Shown here: positions 23,801-35,700 of the stretch, piece after piece
How the letters are laid out: each line of letters starts with the position of its first letter
Numbering within the stretch: position 1 is the stretch's first letter
DNA from: Klebsormidium nitens
Lineage: Eukaryota > Streptophyta > Klebsormidiophyceae > Klebsormidiales > Klebsormidiaceae
Assembly (NCBI GenBank): GCA_000708835.1
Contig: DF237032.1
Location: forward strand, 160,792 to 224,791
DNA: 64,000 bases
Direction: 5' to 3'
Position numbers and translations under genes: made by a program
Notes under the pieces: generated by a model
The model's database searches: none
Seen by the model: only the letters and a program-made list of their open reading frames with translations
What the model was told of the DNA's origin: nothing

Positions 23801-26800
23801 CCGGTGAGCGCTTCGAAAGCTTTCCAGGAATCTCTAGGAAAGTACGTTAATTTGAGCCCTGCGTCGACTAATTTGTACCAAGTATATATCAAACGCGTCA
23901 CGACGTGGGACGTTGAATCGCCTCATCGTGAACGCGTCGTCTGCAGGATCCTGAATTCAAAGTGTAGCGAGAATCGTTGTAGTGCTCGTAGGTGTGGTTC
24001 TCGTAGGAGAACTTTCTCACATCGGGTCTTTCACCGTTCTTTGCCGTCAAAGATCCTAGCCACGTGAGCTTCTGCGCCTTCACCCAAAACGGAGTTCTCG
24101 CGGGCTCCGGCGAGGGGGCTTGTATATTGCTGGCAAGGGGCCCCTGCATGTGCCCAAGAAAACGCCTTTTTTAAGAAAAAGGATGGAAGTTACTTCAGCC
24201 AACCATTACCTTCTCCCGCTTCCGCTTCGTGAACCTTTTTCTGGGATTGTCACAGGGGAATCAACTCACGCTCATCTATCCCCCTCAGGTTGACACAAAT
24301 CGTCAGAGCCTCTCCGCCCGCTTCTTCGCCCGCCTCAGCCTCAGCCCGCCACCCCCCTCCGACGCCCCCGCATCGGACCCCCCCGAGAGCCCGTCCGCCG
24401 GCGTCCAGATCGACCTCTCCGCGGACGATGACGACAGCCTGACGTCACAGCGCGAGCGCCTGAAGCAGCGCGACCGCGCGAGCCGCATGGCGGCCGAGGT
24501 CGCGCGCCTGCGCGCGCGCATGTCCGGCCTCGGCATCGCCGTCCTGCCGCGGCAACCGGCGGACGCCGCGGTGATGTCACCTCCCGCGTCACTACCGGCT
24601 GATGTGACGTCATCCTCCGGAGGCGAAGTTCAGGCTTTGAGCGGCGGCGGAGGGACGGACAGTGGGGCGTCGCAGAAACTAGAAGTGGGAGCTTGGATGG
24701 TATCTGACCGGGCGGGAAAAGCGGTTACTCCCCCGGGGACTCTGGACGAGGCGACACGCAATTCTTCCTTCCAGGGGGGTACAGCCAGCGCAGAAGACTC
24801 CGGTATTGCGACCCCCCCGCGAGAAGCATCTTCGCAATTGGAGGGGAGCAGCAATAAGGGACCGGAAGCTGGCGTCTTGCCTCACGCTTCGAGAACTAGA
24901 GGTGGGGAAACTAGAGGTGGGGAAGAAACCGCGGAAACTGTTCCCCCTCGGCGACTGAGCCCCTGGGCTGCGCGCACCAACCCGCTCTTCGATTCGGAAC
25001 ACGCCAGGGGGGAAAGCCCACCAGGCCCGGTACCCCCCCTCAACGCGGCCGCGCGCCTCGGCACCGCGGCCGGCTCCGAAACCCCAAACCCTGAGGCCCT
25101 GGAAGGCGCTGACGAAGATGAAGCGTCCCCTTGTGACGAAGAGGTCAGGAGGAGGAGCCACTTGTCGCCTCGCGACGGCGGCCACGTGTCCCCGGGGACC
25201 CCTCCCCCCGAGCGGTCGCAGTCCCCCGACCTGGATCACGAGCGGAACCAACGGACGGAACCCCCCTCGGAGCCGCTCATTCTGGACCACACGAAAAGGA
25301 ACAACACTACCCGGACAGCCTTAGATGCTCGGTTTGGATCGCCGAGCTTGGCCGAAGGCATCCCGACCCTTCCTATGGCTGGCCAGAAAGTAGACCGGGA
25401 AATTTCACCCGCTCTGTCGACTGAGTTGTCCTTTCCCCGGTTGTTAGAAGCGGGGAGTGAGCCATCTCCTCGCTTGGCTTCTCCGAAGGCGGAAGTGTCT
25501 GACTCAGAAGACGACGCCGAAGAGTTGCAAACGGTGGCTCTTTCCGGGGAGGCACTTAGGGTGGCATCCAAGGACTTTGAAGAGCCCAATGAAAATAAGA
25601 AAACGATTGCGGCAGACGGTTATGAAGGAGCGGTGGCTTATAAGACTAGAGGATCGGGTGGAGAGGATGCAAACGATGATATCCAGAGAGTTCCGCAACG
25701 AAAAACATCAGGCGAGGAAGCGCAGAAAGTCGAGAGTAGAGCTGCATCTGACGCAGGTATCGCTCCGCGCTTTGCGCTCGCGGAAGGTCACTCCCTCGGT
25801 GATCTTGCCTCCGTGTCGAGCGAAGACACGGCTGAAAGAGAAGCCGAACGAACGGCTGCAGATGGCCCGGAGCGAACGGATCGAACGGCTGTGGACGCTT
25901 CCGAATCAGCCGACGCTTGCGGCGGACAGAAGACAGTACCGTCCGAAGCACGAACGGAACGCAGCGGAGATGCGGATGTATGGAGCGGTGCCCCAGAAGC
26001 TAGAGAACCGGTGCAGTCACTTAGGAACAACCGGGGGCCTTCCGCGCTTGGATCCGTCGACGAAGACTTGGAGACGGTGCAGTCGGACGGGCCGGAGAGC
26101 TTGCCCCAACTGCAAAGCCAAGGTGGGATGCAGTCTCTTGTTACTGCGCAACGTTTTCTGCATTCCTCCATGCACCCAGGAGCGTTAGATTGAGCCATCA
26201 CAGGGCCACTGTACCTCATCTCAGCGCAGACTATTGCGCTTCTATGGATTTACCACTCATCCGATGCGGCTGAACGTTTCCTGGCCTGTTCTGATGAGGT
26301 GATGTGTCAAAATCCTGCTAATGGCAGGGGAAGACTTATCGACGGCTGACCCGAAACAGAAGCATCAGACAGAATGTACACCAACGGGGAAGTGCGGCAC
26401 TCTTGAACTTTTAGGATACTCTACGCCGGTGGACATGTGTACAATCAATCAAGCCCTCTCGGACGTGATTTCTTTCGTGGGTGCTCGCGACAAAGCTTGC
26501 GTAATATTGTACAATGCTTGAACATGATGTCAACTGGCTTGATCAAGACAGAAACTCGTAGAGATTCACACCAGCTGTTCCCACTCTCGGCAGGCTTCGC
26601 GCCCCGGGCCCCTTCCCCGGACGCCCCTCTCCGGCCGCCCCTCCCCGTCACGGAGTCGGTGGAGCTCCCCCGCCCGACGGAAGAATACCACTCCGCGCTG
26701 CGCGCGCTCGTCGACGCGGCCGACCGCGCGTCGCTCCTGTTTGAGGAGCTCAAGGCCTTCAAGGTGGGCGTCCAAATCTTGGTACCCCTCTCCCCGCCTG

Positions 26801-27711
26801 TCAGTCAATTTCAACGATTTATCTCAATGCTTATAAATCTTGTATTTGTTATTCCGAAAATCGCGAGGACCAATCGGTCTTTTGCTCTCCTTTCACTGCC
26901 TCTGCTTGTTCAAAAACTCAGCATAACCGGCTCGTTATCCGAGCTTGTTTCACATCAAGAAAGTGTTCTAGTCTAGGATTCTTCGTCCTGTTTCACCTTG
27001 AGTTTGAGAAGCAGATAACGGAAGTCGTATTTCCGTACTTAGAAGCCTACGATGCTCACGGAGTCAACCATTGTTAAGAAGACTCGTAAAACTTTCCTTT
27101 GCTGCCTCCTTTTCTCGCCTTCTACAAACAGTTCCGTTCTCACAGGACGGGGACGCGTTGTGCCATGTGTTTACAAGGATGCACTCATCATCTCTCGCTG
27201 ATCTGCTGACCTGGTCCCCAAGTTAATCCAGCCCCCAGTTTGCCTGTGCCTTAACATAAATCGCAAACAATACCCTCCCTTTCCGCAGGCTGTCGCCGTC
27301 CCGTCTTCGAGCGTCACCATCGCTTCGCCGCGGCCGCCCCCCCGCGGCCCCGACGTGTCCGCGCTCACACAATCGTACCAGGAGTTCGTTCCGTCCGCGG
27401 TCCGAAAGCTGCAGCGGATGATGGAGGACACGTCGGCGCCAGGCGCGGCTGACGTCACGGGAGCGCCGCTGACGTCCGAGGCGCGTGGTTCGGTGGCAGA
27501 GAATGGTGACGGAGCACGGGTAAAGAGCTTTGCCCAAACGCGAGGGGCTTCGGAAGGGAGAGGATCGGTGAATGCTAGTGTGGATAGTATGTTGGCGTCC
27601 GTTGATATGGAAGCGGTGTTGGAACGGTACAGTGAGCGGTACAGTGAACGGCTCGCGCAGCAGTTGCTAGCAATCATGAGCAAGAGCCTGCAGAGCAGCC
27701 ACCAATTGTGA
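17817..27711 (+). CDS. WDR62: WDR62/MAPKBP1-type WD40 scaffold protein
   Basis: Large double beta-propeller protein. Animal members scaffold JNK signalling and act at spindle poles; the plant function is not established. Exons: 17817-17858, 18041-18259, 18732-19488, 19955-20202, 20614-20918, 21289-21616, 22083-22655, 23000-23803, 24289-26122, 26594-26763, 27289-27711, giving 1900 residues, with every junction GT-AG and in phase. The first about 720 residues follow the animal protein step by step: VAYAAGCVVVVYN, AGHQPGVLVWD, GHRYGIACLSFSP, YSDHSLYIWDLS, ATCSADGSIRLWN, ASGGRDRLIHLYDVSR, LDDHSASITAVRF, CSADKSIVFRS, HSDKSIRIFDVQSGDLL and SVSGDSCIFVWQLP. After this the protein becomes acidic and Ser/Pro/Glu-rich, probably disordered, including a single 611-codon exon. 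The last two exons encode a more helical tail (TEEYHSALRALVDAADRA, TQSYQEFVPSAVRKLQRMME). Exon 8 has duplicated acceptors 126 bp apart in the same frame. The 3' part is held by phase and open frame rather than by homology. Confidence 0.88.
17873..17898. repeat. 11-bp perfect hairpin in intron 1 of the WD40 gene
   Basis: Arms CGGTTTAAGGG and CCCTTAAACCG are separated by four bases, just after the exon 1 donor. Confidence 0.8.
18514..18552. repeat. 17-bp perfect inverted repeat in intron 2 of the WD40 gene
   Basis: Arms GGGCTGTCAATGACTGT and ACAGTCATTGACAGCCC flank a five-base loop. The perfect pairing suggests a recent origin, for example a small foldback element. There is no gene on it. Confidence 0.85.
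23000..23212 (+). repeat. Tandem duplicated acceptor and exon start (exon 8, WD40 gene)
   Basis: Copy 1 starts at 23000 and copy 2 at 23126. Each begins with a GCAG acceptor followed by CGCATTGG and encodes RIGQ(K/E)GYRLFSEG. About 68 of the first 78 exon bases match by hand count, and part of the upstream pyrimidine tract is duplicated as well. The unit is 126 bp (42 codons), so both copies stay in the same frame and either acceptor gives an open product. Confidence 0.85.
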
Positions 27712-28377
27712 GCTTGGCCGGGTCAGAAACTCTTGAGGTTGCTGATCAGAGGTCTGGTCGGACCCCGCGACGCGCCGGGCAGTGAGCCTCAATAGGCCCG
27801 TAATGAGCCTCAATATCTCGTAACAAGGTTACGAGCACGAACCATGTTTACTTCATACCGTCATGGTTTTTTGTTGGAACTCCGTGCTAGCTCCATACAA
27901 CGAACCAATAGTAATTTCATCCGGCCCATGTTGCACGTTCCATCATGTGCATAAGTACTCTTATCTTCTCGTCCACGGCCATGCAATTATATTTGCAGCA
28001 TGCCAGACGCGGTTGAAGTGAAACGCATGACACTGGCACACGACTAGTGCGGCCTGCTGGCATGCATACCAGCACTTATGTCGGATCTGATCGGACTTGA
28101 CTGTGCACTGACCATCATTATTCCTAACAACATTACTGCTTCCCCGAGCCATTGGGGAGCTAGAGCTATATACGCATATACTGCACAATTTCCCGCGTTT
28201 CTTTTTACAACTGATCGGCTTACATGACGGTCCTCAAAAGCGACGATCCATAATTGATATGGTGCACGCGCCTGCACATAATCTTTTGAACCATAATCGG
28301 TGATCAACATGAATGGTTCGGCCGAAGAAAGTGAGCGGGCTTTCAAGCTAGGCAACAACAAGGCTTCGAGGCCTGTG
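27712..28377. other. Tail-to-tail spacer between WD40 gene and ASH2
   Basis: Moderately AT-rich DNA that should contain both 3' UTRs. No gene, RNA or repeat is supported. Confidence 0.5.
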
Positions 28378-31300
28378 TCAAGTTTGTGCGACCACAGCAA
28401 TCCCTAGACTCGCCTCGTTTCCAACACCGGGCTCAACAGTCGCCGCTTGGCTCCCTGCCGTTTGCTCCTCCACTGCCCCACTTTGCGTTGCCCCCGGCGC
28501 TTCGGTATCAACTACTGACGACGTCCCGGCGGCAGTCCCGTTGACGATGCCGCCCGCGGGCCCTGTTACAGCCCCATTGGTTCCTCGCTCGACAGCTAAC
28601 TCTTTCCGCACGTTCGCGCCATTTGCTCCCCCGTTTTGCGCCGACTTCGCCTCCTGCAACGCTACCGCCGCCAATTTCGACACTGGCTGCGGAACCGGTA
28701 GTCCCTTCCAGTCGGAAGGGGGGCAATCCCAGTCCGGCCCGAAGTTGAACCGTATCTCGCACGCCCGTGACTGCTTGTTGGAAGTATACAGCGACGCGGC
28801 GGGGAAGTACTGGCCGCCGAAGATGCTCCAGTAGGCCACGCCCTGGCACTCCCCGTTCTTGAAGAAGGCGACCTGGGAGTCTGGCAGAAAGGGGAGAGAG
28901 TCGCCGCTCTGAGTTTGGAATCGCTTCCGAACTCAAATTATGCCTCGACCTTGCTTTGTCATCCCCTGTCTAGTTGAAGAACGACTTGACTGTTCTGCTG
29001 CCAAAACTTCCGGAAAATTATGAGTCCGTTTTTTTGTTCGCATTCGTATCCGTTGACATGCAAAAGCGGTTTTTCTCTACGAGCGGACAGCTCGCACCTT
29101 ATGGTCCAGATTCGACGCCTCGCAAGGCGCAGATCCTCAGTAAGTGAAACCTGGACTGCTGGAATTCCCACTTTCTCTGGCCGCTGTCCCTCAAAATCTC
29201 CGCCACCGGCTTCGACTAAAGGACTGGAGCTTCGATCCAATGTTGTACAACCAGAGGCAGGTATCTGTCCCCGAACAAGAAGCTGTTTCTACAGGTTTGG
29301 TTTAAGTGCACTCAAGCAATTAGGGCAATCTGCCACCCAGGCAGGCAGCGTTTCTCCTCCTCGAGAATCTTCGATGGATCGGAAAGCACCAACTTCGAAG
29401 GAGTCCCTACTTCCGAAACGGCTTGCTTTTGGAATGGCCGTTTTCCGAGGGACATTCTTGTACCAAATTGAACTAGTAGACGCGCCTGCCCACAGTACAA
29501 CTTAAGAGCTGAACCTTGAAAAGCGAGCCGTAACGTTCCCTCACCTGAGTGCGAAGGTCATACGTTCCGTCTGAGATCCTTCTAGCTGACCTCCTGAAGG
29601 CCTGAAATCACCCGACGCCTCAAACAGAGGCTTCTGCGTTTCTGTACTTTGCGGCACTGCCTTCTCGACCTTTCAGCAACTTGCTATAATACCACCATTT
29701 TCTTTCGAAGCCACAACCAGGCCCTCAGAAGCAAAAGCAGTGGCCTCAGACAGCCGTCACCTTTTTACTTTCAAGTCAGCCCGAAAACCACTAAGCGCAC
29801 CCCTCCCTCACCTTTCAGAGGCTGCTGTGGCACCTCGGCTGTCTCTGTATGGTGCGGCTTGCCCCTATAGTCCACCAAATCCGCCTTTTCCGGCCGTACT
29901 CCCCCTGGCAGATTGATGTAACACCCGACCACATCCCCCTCCCCATACCCGGCCCCGTACTCTTCCCGCCACGTGTTGTGCACTTTGCTCCCGTCAACGT
30001 CCCGATAGCCGTAGCTGTGCGTGTCGTAACCAACGGGCGCTTGCAGGTCGCCGCCGGACATCGACCACCCGAGGCGCGTGTGGCCCGTCTCGCCTAGGTG
30101 AACGATCTTGATCTCGAAGTACCAGGCGCCGTCGTATGGGCCCGTAGTGGCGCGCACCATCCTGCGGATCCGGGGGGGTAGCTTATGGTTTTGGCGTTCA
30201 GCTTATCTTGCGTAGCTTAGAGGGATTGCGCATGTGGACCAACCGGATATGAGAGCTCACGAGGCCATTGCCATTTCAAAAGGCTTTGCAACCGCAAGTA
30301 TACTCGAGCGCTTCTCTACCGAGTCAGACAGTAAGAGCAGAGCGGCACAAAGGCAAAAAAAGGCCCTTTAAGTTCAAGCAGCCCAGAAAATACGAGCAAA
30401 GAGAGATCGAATTAAGGTTAGGCAAAAGCGGGTTAAGTCGGCACCTGTAGCCCTTTGTGCTGGAGGCCGTCAACTGGTCGGCGCTCAGCTGAATCTGGGG
30501 CGCACGCTCTGTCCGTGACAGCAGCACCTCCGTGAGGACCTCCAACGAGTCTCGGGAGGCGGGTATGAGGGCGCGCTACAGGGACAGACATGGGGCATAA
30601 GGAGTTTGATTGAACTTCCTTCAAAAGATTGCAGTGACCACAGTTTGAGAATGTTGTGCAAAAGAAGGTTCTACATAGACGCTTGATCAGAACTTTGGTG
30701 GTCTTTCGAGTGAAATCAAATCTGCGCTTCTTTTGAGATGCAGTGGTCAGGAAGTCCTTTCTTTTTCAGTATTCAGGTGCTGATTGTTAGGATTCGCTCA
30801 GAAATGTCTTTTGAAACTGCCCTAGGGCCAGAATGATCTTGTATTCTTTCACACAGAGCAATTGCACCTGGTGCGTGTCACCAGAATATTTGCAAAACCA
30901 CGGCCTTCAGACGATTCTTGAAAACTCCAGTTTGACATTCTGGAACAAGATTAAGCTTGAAGTAAGGCCCTATGCGCACCCAGTCTTCTCACCTGTTCAA
31001 CCTGCTCCCCAGGCAGCCCCACCAGCGCCGGCCTGCCATTGCCCTTCTTCGAGCCTTTCTTGCCAGACTTGCCCTTGCCTCCAGACTTCTTCTTTGACTT
31101 CTTAGCCGGAGGCTCTAAAGAAGGCGGCAGTGCAAGCTGTTCCTGCGCATCTTGGGCGAGAATCACGGTGTCCGCTTCCGAACTTTTGCGCTTTGCTCCG
31201 ATGAGCCCCTCGGGAGGGTCTGCAAGTTGAGAATGCAGATAGTCATTGGTTTGAGCAGGCTCTGGTGCTTCGGTGTTACAAATTGACGCGTCTATCTGCA

Positions 31301-31573
31301 GATGGCATTTAGTTGGGGCAACACAACTTGTCCACGGGGAATGAGGGCTTATTCTCGGCAATCAAAGCACAAACTTGGTGCATTGCCAATCTGCAGTAGA
31401 CTCTATTTCCTTATATCAGTGCAGACACTCCCTCAGAGGAGACTTCCAGCTAGCAAAGGGGCAGAGCGGCAAATTGGAATGAAGTGCATCAGCAATCAAG
31501 TCTGCACACCTGTTGGTGCTTCTATTGCAGCTATAGAGGCTGGCTCAGGCAGGGCTCCTTCACTGGGCTCCAT
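28378..31573 (-). CDS. ASH2L: ASH2/TRAUCO-like COMPASS subunit (SPRY domain)
   Basis: SPRY-domain subunit of the COMPASS histone H3K4 methyltransferase complex (ASH2L in animals, TRAUCO in Arabidopsis), acting in the nucleus with WDR5, RBBP5 and DPY30. Exons in transcript order: 31573-31510, 31219-30993, 30575-30445, 30161-29812, 28880-28378, giving 424 residues with all phases matching. Exon 2 holds a basic stretch (PPAKKSKKKSGGKGKSGKKG) that looks like a nuclear localisation signal. Exon 3 carries SRTERAPQIQLSADQLT, corresponding to the HDRAPQLKIS region of ASH2L. The SPRY core follows: GYRMVRATTGPYDGAWYFEI, TRLGWSMSGGDLQAPVGYD, EEYGAGYGEGDVVGCYINLP, VAFFKNGECQGVAYW and IRFNFGPDWDCPP. The DPY30-binding helix of the animal C terminus is not obvious; instead there is a Gly/Ala/Val-rich tail of about 110 residues. 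As in plant TRAUCO, no winged-helix/PHD N-terminal half is present. The 930-bp last intron may hide a small exon, but the direct join is in frame. Confidence 0.88.
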
Positions 31574-32722
31574 CGCAATTGGACAGAGCTGGCTTGCCTT
31601 TAATAGTGCTCTGAAGCCAGTCAACAAAACATTACAATGAAGGATACAGAATTGCAGAGTGGTCGATGATTTCAACACATTATTCTTCAAATGCAGGCTG
31701 TGCGGCCCTGGCACTCAGGGCTGTCCTCATCAAAGTCACCACCTCCCTCCCAGTTAGACCAGATGTTGATGCTTTTAGTTTGAGCGCTCTGCTCAATTTA
31801 GTGCTCCAGATTTGTAATTACAGTATTTTAATAGAGTATGAAGTGTCGCACAATGGCCACCAGCACTGGCAGTGGCAGATTTCTGTTCCATCGTTCTCTT
31901 GTCCAGACGTTCATTAGAAATTATTGGTAACTACTAACTAGGCAAGATCCTGAGGGTCAGATTGCGTCAGATGAAAGATTGCATTCTCGCTTATACGCTG
32001 GTTCGACTTAGAGATGGGGCTAATCTTAAGTAGTGCCCCCTCTACAGTTTCGAGCGATCAAAGTTCACGTCACGATTTCTTCTCGACAGAAGAGTCAAGC
32101 GCGTATGCTCCCCAGTTCAGCAAGCTATATCAACTGATGGACCTAATATGTTTGGAAGTTGAAACCCTTTTCATCATTGAGGTTCATGTGCAGCCTGCAG
32201 GCAAATCAGCACACAGTTGCTCAGCACACAAATGCTCAGGCTCAGGCGATCAGGTGTCAGGACGCAAGGAATCAAGCTTGAGGCGGGCAATGTGTGCGGG
32301 ACTCTTTTTAGACAGCTCAGAGGGATTGAATAGCATCCAATTGTGCTGATTGATTCTGTCCCCTTCCTTACTTTGATCTGAGCTCATTGCTCTGAGCAGC
32401 TTTTTGCAAGCGCAAGCGGGTTGAATGTCAGCTGGCAGCATTGATCTGCAGCGACCTGGAAAACAATTGACATCAGAAGAGCTTCAACTTATCAAGATCT
32501 GACAACTGCTATCCAGCTGCTTTTGGAAGGGTCCCCCTCTGTGCCAAGTGCCTTCCGGTGAGCTTTCCATCCGTTGAGCCTGAAGAGCAATTTGACGCCA
32601 TAGCAAGTTTGTTTGAATTGCTTCTTCAGCAGCTAGTCCAGAATTGCAGCAACCATGCCTTTTGCAAAAATCTCAAGAAAGTGGAAGTTCTGCGCTCCAT
32701 TGCTGGCATTCTGCTCTTGCAG
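31574..32722. promoter_or_regulatory. Shared divergent upstream region of ASH2 and VHA-C
   Basis: About 1.15 kb between divergent start codons. A strong acceptor (TTCTGCTCTTGCAG) abuts the VHA-C ATG, so VHA-C probably has a 5' UTR intron whose first exon lies here. The frame upstream of that ATG is open from 32558, so a longer N terminus is possible but unlike the family. Confidence 0.45.
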
Positions 32723-35700
32723 ATGGGGAGTCAATACTGGATCGTGTCCCTGCCCCTCAAAGGGACCAAGGAAGCTGCCTGGTCCGCCGCGCAGGAGAAG
32801 ATCTCTCACACTTCATTTGACACTCAAATCTACAAGGTATGGAGCAGCCCTACGTGTCTGGTATGACTGGGGCAGGAGTTGCTTGAGGGTTTACTGAAAT
32901 AGCTCACATAAGAAGTCTCTTGTCTGAAGGGCTTGTGATGCACTTGCGGTTCATTGTGCTGAGCACATTCGGATAAATGTGGACACGGATCCCAGACCCA
33001 CTGCGGTTCCATGTCATGCTTGTCAAAATGGTGTTTCTGGCTTCAAATGCTGACAACTCTTTTTCTATAACCTACAGTTACACATTCCTGAGCTACGTGT
33101 TGGCACACTTGACTCTCTCCTCGCATTAAGTGATGACCTTGTCAAGGTGGGCATTCGACTTCCTTCTTGTGGCTTAACACGAAGAAAAGCTCCAGGTTTG
33201 AGCAAATCATACATGAGCACTGCTTAAATAATTGACTCACCTCCCTAGCAATGACATACAAACATGGGGATGCAGGATACGGGAATCATGAGGAGTTTCC
33301 GATTCCGTTGGATATGCCCCCTCTTTCGGGAACCTGTGCTTAATGCTCCTTTCGATCTCTGTAGCAAAGGAAGAATTGACTGTGACTATCAGATCAAGCA
33401 TGTTGAGAAAACTTTTACCTTGGCTGATTACTTTTGCGAGAGTTGGTTTCTGCTTATCTGGACTAAGCGTTCGGACTCTTAAACTCACGGCCTTGCAATG
33501 ATGCAGGTGAGCAGCACGGTAGAAAATGTTGCAGGCAAGATTAGGAGGCAACTCGACGATCTGGACAGGGCCGGTGGAAGTGAAGTGACTGCCTTGTCCG
33601 TAGATGGCATTCCGGTGGACTCATACATCACCAGGTGAGCCCACAGATGATTGGGGCGTCCGCAATCTCCTGATCATTTGCCGTACTCGCAGCTCAGGTC
33701 CCTGACTGGAAGGAATGTATCTAAGTGGCTCTTGCACTTGGGTTCTGGATTAAGCTCGCAAGATACTCAACAGCCTCTTTGGCCAGAATCTGCCGTGATT
33801 CTCATGTTGCTCTATTGCCATGTATGGAAGCTCTTGTCACCACTGGTCCCATTTCAATTCCCTGCAGAGCATCTCAATAAAGAAATGATAAACCAGGAAT
33901 CCAACTTTTCTCCCATGGTGCAGATTTCAGTGGGATGAAGCCAAGTACCCCATCATGTCACCGTTGAGGGAGATCATGACATCCATAACGGATTCGGTGG
34001 TGAAACTAGAGGATGATCTGAAGGTGCGTGGATCCTATCCTGAGAAACTTACTGTTGTCAGCATGGGCTTGAGCGCCGGCAGCGCTCAAGAAGTTGGGCG
34101 ATGCCGACACAGGACTTCGACATGGCAAACCCGCAGTGCAAGTAGCCACAAGTGATCAATCTTTCGACTGTGCTTGCAGATCCGAGTCTCCGAGTACAAT
34201 GGTGTGAAGAGTCAGCTCAGCCAGATCAACAGGAAAGCAACCGGAAGGTGAGGCCTTGCTCCTGCCTGAGAACCTTGCTGTCGCAGAAGTCTCTTTGAGA
34301 TACTGCAGGCTGCCTGCTGATGGTTGAAAAGTGCGCTTCGAACATTCTCATATGCCAAAAACACTCCCGGGTCGAAGAAACTTCCCAATCCTCTCTGTAA
34401 AAGTTGCAGTTCTAAGCGCTCATTTCAGCATGAAAGTGGAGCCGAATCTTTGTAATCTCGCATTAACTATTCAAACACTTCGTTTTGCAGCTTGGCTGTG
34501 AAGGATCTGTCCAGTATTGTGAAGCCCGAAGACATCGTCACGTCAGAGCACCTGGTCACGCTACTGGTTGTTGTTAGCCGTTTCACTGAGAAGGAGTGGC
34601 TCACAAATTACGAGAGCCTCTCCCAGTTTGTGGTGAGTTTGCGGCCTTGACCATCGATTCCCACTCGAGCTCTGGTCGATTGCCAGATCTTGTTGAGGTG
34701 TGGAAGATATTCCAATGGAAGCTGATTTCCCTCAGTGTGATGGGCTTGGTAACTCAGATACTGGCTTGCAAGTTGTTCCCTTCTCGGAATTAGTTGGTGC
34801 AGAGCGGATGCAGACTTCCCGCCCCTTCGATACTACACGCTGCTTGTCTCCGCTTATGCTGATGTGCTGCCTGAACCGCAGCGGATGTCCTGTCACTGAT
34901 TTTACACCAAGTTTTGCTCGTGGTCTTCGGGTCTGCTACGGCACTCCGGCTCCTAATCGTCGTGTTTACCTGGATTACATGAACAGGTCCCCCGGTCTTC
35001 GACCAAGCTTGCAGAGGACAACGAGTACGCTCTTTACACGGTTGTCCTTTTCAAGAAGGTTGCGGACACCTTCAAGACGCACGCTCGTGAGAAGGGTTTC
35101 CAGGTGTGAAAGATGGCCCACTCCTCCAGGGATTCGTTCGCTTGAGATTGTCTGCACGAGCTTTGTTTTCGCGACCTGCGCGTTTTAGTTCTAGTCATCG
35201 AAGCTGGTGTTCCAAGGATTTGAACATGACAGCATAAAGTATAGGATTGGCCCATCGGTGTGCGAAAATTGGTCCCGGTCGGTCTTCTTGAAGAACCAGT
35301 GAGCATGCTGCGACTTTGTTGTCGCAGCAAACTCGAGATTCTCAAAGCTCCAGATGCGATCACACGCTGTTCAAGGATACCAGTCTAGAACGGAAGGGTT
35401 TCAAATCAGGGCCATTGACGAGTCCTTTCCGCTTGACAACCTACGTCACCACATTCGTTGTCAATCGAGCGACGGGTCATACTGATACTGGCTACAACTC
35501 TCTTGGAAGTAAACAGGACGGCCTCCTTTTCTGAACCCCGTTTTGCATGCGGTGCTTTCCAATCACAAGGGATCACGCAGCAGAAGCAGAAGGCATTTCG
35601 TGCTTCATCTCGTATGCAGAGGTCTGTTCACTTTCTTTCCAGGTGCGGGAGTTTGACTTCGACCCCGAGAACTTCGGGCAGCGGGAGGAGCAGCTGGAGA

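Noticed and set aside
24303-25290. Long minus-strand open frames opposite the large WD40-gene exon
   Set aside because: They mirror GC-rich coding sequence, are Arg-rich, and have no domain; they are shadows.
29520-29600. Possible extra ASH2 exon with good splice-like ends
   Set aside because: Its reading phases do not fit both neighbours, while the direct join of exons 4 and 5 is in frame and restores the SPRY core.
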